A stretch of DNA of 64,000 bases from Prescottella soli (lineage in GTDB: Bacteria > Actinomycetota > Actinomycetes > Mycobacteriales > Mycobacteriaceae): positions 3,286,001 through 3,350,000 of the forward strand of contig NZ_CP157276.1 in NCBI RefSeq assembly GCF_040024445.1. The letters are read 5' to 3'. A model generated the notes under the pieces. The model searched no databases. It saw only the letters and a program-made list of their open reading frames with translations, and was not told the DNA's origin. Below, one piece after another: positions 59,849 to 64,000 of the stretch. The translations under genes were made by a program, and so were the position numbers. Every line of letters starts with the position of its first letter. The stretch's first letter is position 1.

Positions 59849-60638
59849 GAGGGAAGTGATGGGTACGAGGTTCGACGGCAAGGCCGCGGTCGTGACCGGC
59901 GCGGCGTCCGGGATCGGTGCGGCCGTCGCGACGCGACTGGTCGGGGAGGGCGCGTCCGTCGTCGGTATCGACATCTCCGCCGACGCGCTCGAGGTGATGG
60001 AGAAGGAACTCGGCGAGAAGTTCGTCGGGGCGGTCGCCGACGTCACGAGCGAGGACGCGGTCGCCGCGGCCGTCGCCGTGGCGGTCGAGCGCTTCGGGGG
60101 GCTCGACATGGCCTTCAATGTCGCCGGTTCGCAGAAGGGCGGCCAGATCCTCGACCTCGAGGAAGCCGACTGGGACTTCACCGTCGATCTGGTGCAGAAG
60201 GGCGTGTTCCTCTGCACCAAGCACGAGGCCCGACACATGGTGGCCAGCGGGCGGGGCGGCGCCATCGTCAACGTCGCGTCGCTCAACGGGCGCGTGCCGG
60301 TCATCGGTGGCAGCCCCTACGCGACCGGCAAGGCCGGCGTCGAGATGTTCGGCAAGAACGCGGCCGTCGAGCTCGCCCGGCACGGGATCCGGGTCAACAC
60401 GGTGCTGCCGGGCCTCGTCGACACCCCGCTGGTGGCCGCGGTGATGGGCTACGAGCCGCTGCTGGACATGTTCGTCGAACGCATCCCGATGGGTCGTCCC
60501 GCGACCCCGGACGAGATCGCGGCGCCGTGCCTGTACCTGGCCAGCGACGACGCCAGCTACATCACCGGGACCAGCCTCATGGTCGACGGCGGCTGGGAGA
60601 TCTCCAACTACCCGGACTTCACCAAGCTCGGCGGCTAG
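59841..60638 (+). CDS. SDR family oxidoreductase
   Basis: 265 residues from ATG at 59841; ATG at 59859 (MGTRFDGK) is also possible. Marks: AAVVTGAASGIGAAVATRL, the NxAG motif as NVAGSQKGG (Val in place of the second Asn), SLNGRVPVIGGSPYATGKAG with Tyr/Lys, and VDGGW near the C-terminus. The Asp after beta-2 (GIDISAD) suggests NAD. Resembles carveol- or cyclohexanol-type dehydrogenases in general layout. Last gene of the LLM-ADH-SDR operon, followed by a 17-bp hairpin. Confidence 0.9.
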   Translation: MAEREVMGTRFDGKAAVVTGAASGIGAAVATRLVGEGASVVGIDISADALEVMEKELGEKFVGAVADVTSEDAVAAAVAVAVERFGGLDMAFNVAGSQKGGQILDLEEADWDFTVDLVQKGVFLCTKHEARHMVASGRGGAIVNVASLNGRVPVIGGSPYATGKAGVEMFGKNAAVELARHGIRVNTVLPGLVDTPLVAAVMGYEPLLDMFVERIPMGRPATPDEIAAPCLYLASDDASYITGTSLMVDGGWEISNYPDFTKLGG

Positions 60639-60646
60639 GGCTGTCG

Positions 60647-60716
60647 GCCTGAGCGCCCATTCCTTCCGGTCCCACGTAGGTTCCCGCGGATCGGATCAGG
60701 GAATGGGCGCTCAGGC
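60647..60716. terminator. 17-bp inverted repeat between convergent genes
   Basis: GCCTGAGCGCCCATTCC (60647-60663) and its exact complement (60700-60716) flank a 36-base loop. It ends one base before the stop of the convergent glycosylase gene and starts 8 bases after the SDR stop. Confidence 0.75.
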
Positions 60717-61649
60717 TCAGTGCCACGTGTGGTCGACGATCGGCGTCCGCGGCCCGAACTTGGGCTTGCGGGCCTGGCCGCTGACCTCGAGCAGCCGGAT
60801 CGCGCGGTAGCGGTGCGGCCGCAGGTCGTCGAGGTACTCCACCATCCCGTCGTCGTCGAGGGGCCGTCCGAGGAGGCTCCACCCGACGATCGACGCGAGG
60901 TGGAAGTCGCCGACCGACAGGGCGTCGGCGTCGCCGAGCGCGCGCTGGGCGACCTCCGCCGCCGTCCACGCCCCGATCCCCGGGACCGCCCGCAACCGGC
61001 GGTGCGCCGCGGCGCGGTCCAGGTCGACGGTCTCCTCGAGCCGATCCGCGACGCGGGCGCAGGCGACGATCGTTTTCGCGCGCTGCGGGTCGACATTCGC
61101 GCGGTGGAACTCCCACGACGGGATCCGCCGCCACGCCTCGGCGCTCGGCGGGACCCGCATGCCGTCGGGGGCCGGCCCCGGCGCCGGCGCACCGAACTTC
61201 GTCACGAGCCGACGCCACGATGCTTGCGCGGCCACACCGTGCACGCGCTGTTCGAGGATCGCCGGCACGAGCGACTCGAGCACCCGCGCGGTGCGCACGA
61301 TCCGCAGGTTCGGGAACCGGCGGTGCGCGTCGACCAGCTTGGGATGGGTGGGCGCGAAGTCGGCGGCCCGCTCGGCGTCGTGCTCGCCGACGAGACCGGG
61401 CACGTACATCTCGAGTTCCTCCGCGCCCGGACCCCACGCCCGGGCGTCGACGGTGGACGGGCCGAGCTGACGCAGGCGGTACGTCACCGCCCCGGACGGC
61501 AGCAGCGACGTGCGCCACACGGTGCCGTCGGGCTCGGTGCGGTGACACGGATCGAAGCGTCCGTGGCGCAGCGGAGACAGGGTCGACGAGAGGTCCACCG
61601 GACGCTTCGTGACCACCTCGAGCTGCACCATCGGCGCCGTACCGGTCAT
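60717..61649 (-). CDS. DNA-3-methyladenine glycosylase-like HhH-GPD protein
   Basis: 310 residues from ATG at 61649; a longer frame to 61775 lacks conservation. The hairpin-helix-hairpin is LRAVPGIGAWTAAEVAQRAL and the catalytic region is ALSVGDFHLASIVGW with the expected Asp. The N-terminal half (GRFDPCHR, GPGAEELEMYVPGLVG) resembles the AlkA-like group common in actinobacteria. It removes alkylated bases. No iron-sulfur cluster Cys set is seen. A related but decayed fragment is at 926-1205. It is divergent from rnhA with 73 bases between. Confidence 0.88.
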   Translation of the reverse strand: MTGTAPMVQLEVVTKRPVDLSSTLSPLRHGRFDPCHRTEPDGTVWRTSLLPSGAVTYRLRQLGPSTVDARAWGPGAEELEMYVPGLVGEHDAERAADFAPTHPKLVDAHRRFPNLRIVRTARVLESLVPAILEQRVHGVAAQASWRRLVTKFGAPAPGPAPDGMRVPPSAEAWRRIPSWEFHRANVDPQRAKTIVACARVADRLEETVDLDRAAAHRRLRAVPGIGAWTAAEVAQRALGDADALSVGDFHLASIVGWSLLGRPLDDDGMVEYLDDLRPHRYRAIRLLEVSGQARKPKFGPRTPIVDHTWH

Positions 61650-61722
61650 CCCGGGCAGCCTATCGCCACCGGCCCGGGACCCGACCGGCGCGTGCCCGGG
61701 GCGGCACGTATTGTCCGAAGCC

Positions 61723-62265
61723 ATGATCATCGTGAGTACCGACGGTTCGTGCCTGAAGAACCCCGGTGGCGCCATCGGCTGGGCCTGGGTCGATCACGAG
61801 GGTCCCAGCCGGTCGGGCGGTGACGTCTCCGGCACCAACCAGATCGCCGAGCTGTGGGCGCTGGTCGAGGCGATCGTGGCGCATCCCGGACCGGAGCCGC
61901 TGCTCATCGAGTCCGACTCCCAGTACGCCATCAAGTGCGCCTCCGAGTGGCTGCCCGGCTGGAAGCGGAAGGGCTGGAAGACCGCGTCGGGTGGTCCGGT
62001 GAAGAACCTCGAACTGGTGCAGGACATCGACCGGGCGATCACCGAACGGACCGGGCCGGTGCGCTTCAAATGGGTCCGCGGGCACGTGGGCAATCACTTC
62101 AACGAGATGGCGGACAAGCTGGCCGGTGAGGCCGCGCGCGCCGTCGCCGACACGCCGGACAAGGCCCGCCCGTGGCGCGGACTCGGGCGGCCGGACGCCA
62201 CGACCGCCCCGGTGACCGTGGCCGAGCCGGAGCCCGAGCCGGAGCCACTGCTCACGCTGTTCTGA
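61723..62265 (+). CDS. rnhA: Ribonuclease HI with C-terminal tail
   Basis: 180 residues from ATG at 61723. It degrades the RNA strand of RNA-DNA hybrids. The active-site acids are Asp7 (VSTDGSC), Glu43 (GTNQIAEL), Asp65 (ESDSQYAIK) and Asp131 (NEMADKL); the handle helix has WLPGWKRKGWKTASG. After the RNase H fold (about 140) there is a Pro/Glu-rich tail (PEPEPEP) ending in LLTLF, which looks like a sliding-clamp-binding motif. The stop is four bases from that of the convergent hypothetical gene. Confidence 0.93.
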   Translation: MIIVSTDGSCLKNPGGAIGWAWVDHEGPSRSGGDVSGTNQIAELWALVEAIVAHPGPEPLLIESDSQYAIKCASEWLPGWKRKGWKTASGGPVKNLELVQDIDRAITERTGPVRFKWVRGHVGNHFNEMADKLAGEAARAVADTPDKARPWRGLGRPDATTAPVTVAEPEPEPEPLLTLF

Positions 62266-62268
62266 CCG

Positions 62269-62721
62269 TCAGGCCAGGAATCGCGGCCGCCCGGCGTCCA
62301 CCCAGGCGCGGAAACGGGCGTCGATCCGCTCGGCGATCACGTCGTACGTCTCCCAGCTGTCCTCGACCCGGTAGATCTCCGCCGCGGTCGTGTCGAACGC
62401 GTCCAGGTAGTCGTCGATGTACCGGGAGTCGTCGTTCTCGCCGGCGTAGTACGCGACGGCGAAGGCGTTGCCGTCGGCGGTGAGGTCGTCGCTGACGAAC
62501 TTCTCGTCGAGCACGTCCATCAGAAAGGCGCCGGGCGTCGTCTCCTGCGACTCGAGCGGCTCGAGTTCGTCCTCCACGTCCGCACCTGCGAAGCCGCTCA
62601 GCAGGCACCACGCCACGAACATGCCGATGTGGGTGCCACCGGCCGCATTCGGCAGGTCCTCGGGAAACGTGCCGCCGTAGTGCCAGTCGGCGTCGTCGTA
62701 CTTCGTCATGGAGTCGGTCAT
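62269..62721 (-). CDS. Conserved hypothetical protein, acidic, immunity-like
   Basis: 150 residues; ATG at 62721 with AAGAAAG upstream (ATG at 62709 is also possible). Strongly acidic and aromatic, beginning TKYDDADWHYGGTFPEDLPN and continuing GGTHIGMFVAWCLLSGFAG. I know such proteins as widespread single-domain hypotheticals, often scattered near polymorphic-toxin or accessory genes, but I cannot name a function. There are no membrane segments or catalytic motifs. It is convergent with rnhA and followed on its own strand by nothing related. Confidence 0.75.
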   Translation of the reverse strand: MTDSMTKYDDADWHYGGTFPEDLPNAAGGTHIGMFVAWCLLSGFAGADVEDELEPLESQETTPGAFLMDVLDEKFVSDDLTADGNAFAVAYYAGENDDSRYIDDYLDAFDTTAAEIYRVEDSWETYDVIAERIDARFRAWVDAGRPRFLA

Positions 62722-62851
62722 GAGTCGCTTTCTTCGAGTCGGTCCGCGTTGCCGTCCGACAAACGAGATGGTCGCCGCAACTCCTCGCTGGAAGTGCTGC
62801 GGCGACCATCTGATCATGCCGAGCTCGTGGACGGCTCCTCGCGTGCGTCGT

Positions 62852-63991
62852 CTACGTCAGCGAGCCCTCGTGGACGTCGCGGACGAAGGCGGGCAGCGGG
62901 GCGCCGGCGCGCAGCGTCGACGCCAGTGCCGGGTCGGCCAGGTGCAGGCGGCCGATCGCGATGAGGTCGAACTCGCCGCCACCGATGCGCTTCTCGAGCT
63001 CGGGGATGTTGTCGACGACCGGTGCCGAACCGTCGATCCGGCTGTCGCGCAGGGACTTTCCGATGCCGACGCTGCCCACAGCCATCGTGAACGCGCCCGT
63101 GACCTCCTTGGCCCAGCCGGCCAGCGACAGCTCGCTGCCCTCGAACGCCGGGATGTCGAAGCGCCGGATGCTGGCGTCGAGGACGTCGACACCGGCGTCG
63201 ACGAGGGCGCCCAGGATCGTCTTCAGTTCCGCGGGGGTCTCGGCGATCTGCGCGGTGTAGTTCTGCTGCTTGTGCTGCGAGAAGCGGAAGAAGATCGGGT
63301 AGTCCTCGCCGATCTCGGTGCGGATCGCCTTCACCACCGCGACGGGGAAGCGGGTGCGGCGCTCGAGGTCGCCGCCCCACTCGTCGTCACGCTTGTTGGT
63401 GCCCGCCCACAGGAACGAGTCGAGCAGGTAGCCGTGGCCGCCGTGCAGCGCGATCCCGTCGAACCCGACGTCGATCGCGTTGCGGGCCGCGCGGGCGAAG
63501 GCGGAGATGACGTCCTGGATGTCCTGCTCGGTCATCGCCTCGGTGGCCTGCTGCGCCCACTCGACGTACGAGTCCGGGTACGACGTGGTGCCGAGCGGTC
63601 CCCATTCGCCGGACGGACGCATCGGCTTGAGTGCCGGGTCGACCTTGCTCATCGCGCCCCACAGCGGACCCACGTGCCACAGCTGCGGGATGATCCTGCC
63701 CCCGGCCTCGTGGACGCCGTCGACGACCTTGCGCCAGCCCGCCAGGGCCTCCTCGCCGAACAGGCGCGGCACGCGTGAGTTGTCGACCGCCGTCGGATGG
63801 TCGATCGCGACGCCCTCGGTCACGATCAGGCCCGTGCCGCCCTCGGCGCGGCGGCGGTAGTAGCCGGCGACGTCGTCACCCGGGATGCCGTCGATCGAGT
63901 GGGACCGCGTCATCGGCGACATGACGATGCGGTTCGCGAGTTCGAGCGAGCGCACCTTCAGCGGCTGGAACAGGGGAGATGAAGAGGTCAT
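62852..63991 (-). CDS. NADH:flavin oxidoreductase, old yellow enzyme family (paralog 2)
   Basis: 379 residues from ATG at 63991 (GAGG a few bases upstream). FMN-barrel landmarks: LANRIVMSPMTRSH, QLWHVGPLWGAM with the active-site His, GFDGIALHGGHGYLLDSFLW, FRFSQHKQQN, and DLIAIGRLHLADPALA. It aligns along its whole length with 50108-51256, so the two are paralogs within 12 kb; loop regions differ, suggesting different substrates. Its upstream context lies outside the window. Alkene or enone reduction is the family activity. Confidence 0.92.
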   Translation of the reverse strand: MTSSSPLFQPLKVRSLELANRIVMSPMTRSHSIDGIPGDDVAGYYRRRAEGGTGLIVTEGVAIDHPTAVDNSRVPRLFGEEALAGWRKVVDGVHEAGGRIIPQLWHVGPLWGAMSKVDPALKPMRPSGEWGPLGTTSYPDSYVEWAQQATEAMTEQDIQDVISAFARAARNAIDVGFDGIALHGGHGYLLDSFLWAGTNKRDDEWGGDLERRTRFPVAVVKAIRTEIGEDYPIFFRFSQHKQQNYTAQIAETPAELKTILGALVDAGVDVLDASIRRFDIPAFEGSELSLAGWAKEVTGAFTMAVGSVGIGKSLRDSRIDGSAPVVDNIPELEKRIGGGEFDLIAIGRLHLADPALASTLRAGAPLPAFVRDVHEGSLT

Positions 63992-64000
63992 GTCGTCAGT

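Noticed and set aside
1-64000. Mobile elements, phage genes, tRNA, rRNA
   Set aside because: No transposase, integrase, phage structural gene, terminal inverted repeats with target duplications, cloverleaf or rRNA sequence could be recognised; the island is therefore not demonstrably a mobile element despite its accessory content.

Overview
The window is very GC-rich, gene-dense actinobacterial chromosome, most likely from Rhodococcus or a close mycolate-containing relative. The pointers are a self-sufficient CYP116B-type P450 (the P450RhF family was first described in Rhodococcus), an MMPL transporter, a stand-alone LigD-type DNA ligase, a short PolA-like polymerase, a KstR2-like TetR regulator, and many GTG starts with GTGA/ATGA overlaps. 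I see no rRNA, tRNA, CRISPR array, prophage or intact insertion sequence. All readings come from the supplied sequence; no database was searched.

Layout. 1-17 kb is mixed housekeeping and envelope content: a partial nitrate/nitrite-sensing histidine kinase, a decayed alkA-like remnant, two linked membrane-anchored proteins, catalase, a MaoC-type dehydratase, an MMPL transporter, a DNA ligase preceded by a 20-codon remnant of a short-chain dehydrogenase, a CNNM/CBS membrane protein, an exonuclease/polymerase-like protein, a LysR regulator, an efflux-type MFS protein and a large acyl-CoA dehydrogenase. 17-40 kb is an accessory catabolic island. It has three MHS-type transporters, an MhpA-like flavin hydroxylase, two SDRs, a fumarate-reductase-like flavoprotein, SnoaL-like proteins, an alpha/beta hydrolase, the fused P450, and LysR, MerR, IclR (two) and MarR regulators. 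It ends in a tightly overlapping homogentisate operon: hmgA, an unrecognised gene, fahA, scoA, scoB. The simplest reading is that aromatic or related compounds are imported, hydroxylated and dehydrogenated, funnelled to homogentisate, and cleaved to fumarate and acetoacetate; the real substrate is not visible.

40-50 kb has two paralogous TetR genes, a crotonase/PPOX/phosphotransferase/lipocalin-like group, and a ketone- or sulfide-type module (FMO monooxygenase, TetR, hydrolase, alcohol dehydrogenase) headed by a perfect 16-bp palindrome. 50-64 kb has two old-yellow-enzyme paralogs, a recent tandem duplication of SnoaL-like genes, a KstR2-like regulator with a near-consensus site, an aldehyde dehydrogenase, a secreted protein behind a KstR-type site, a LuxR-flanked module of luciferase-like monooxygenase, alcohol dehydrogenase and SDR, a DNA glycosylase, RNase HI and a hypothetical protein.

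The best candidate for undescribed biology is the 303-residue protein at 36621-37532. It is translationally locked between homogentisate dioxygenase and fumarylacetoacetase, exactly where maleylacetoacetate isomerase would be expected but is not recognisable. Other notable points are a 20-bp operator shared by the marR and hmgA promoters, twin hairpins with compensated stems flanking the merR gene, and long perfect inverted repeats at most operon ends.
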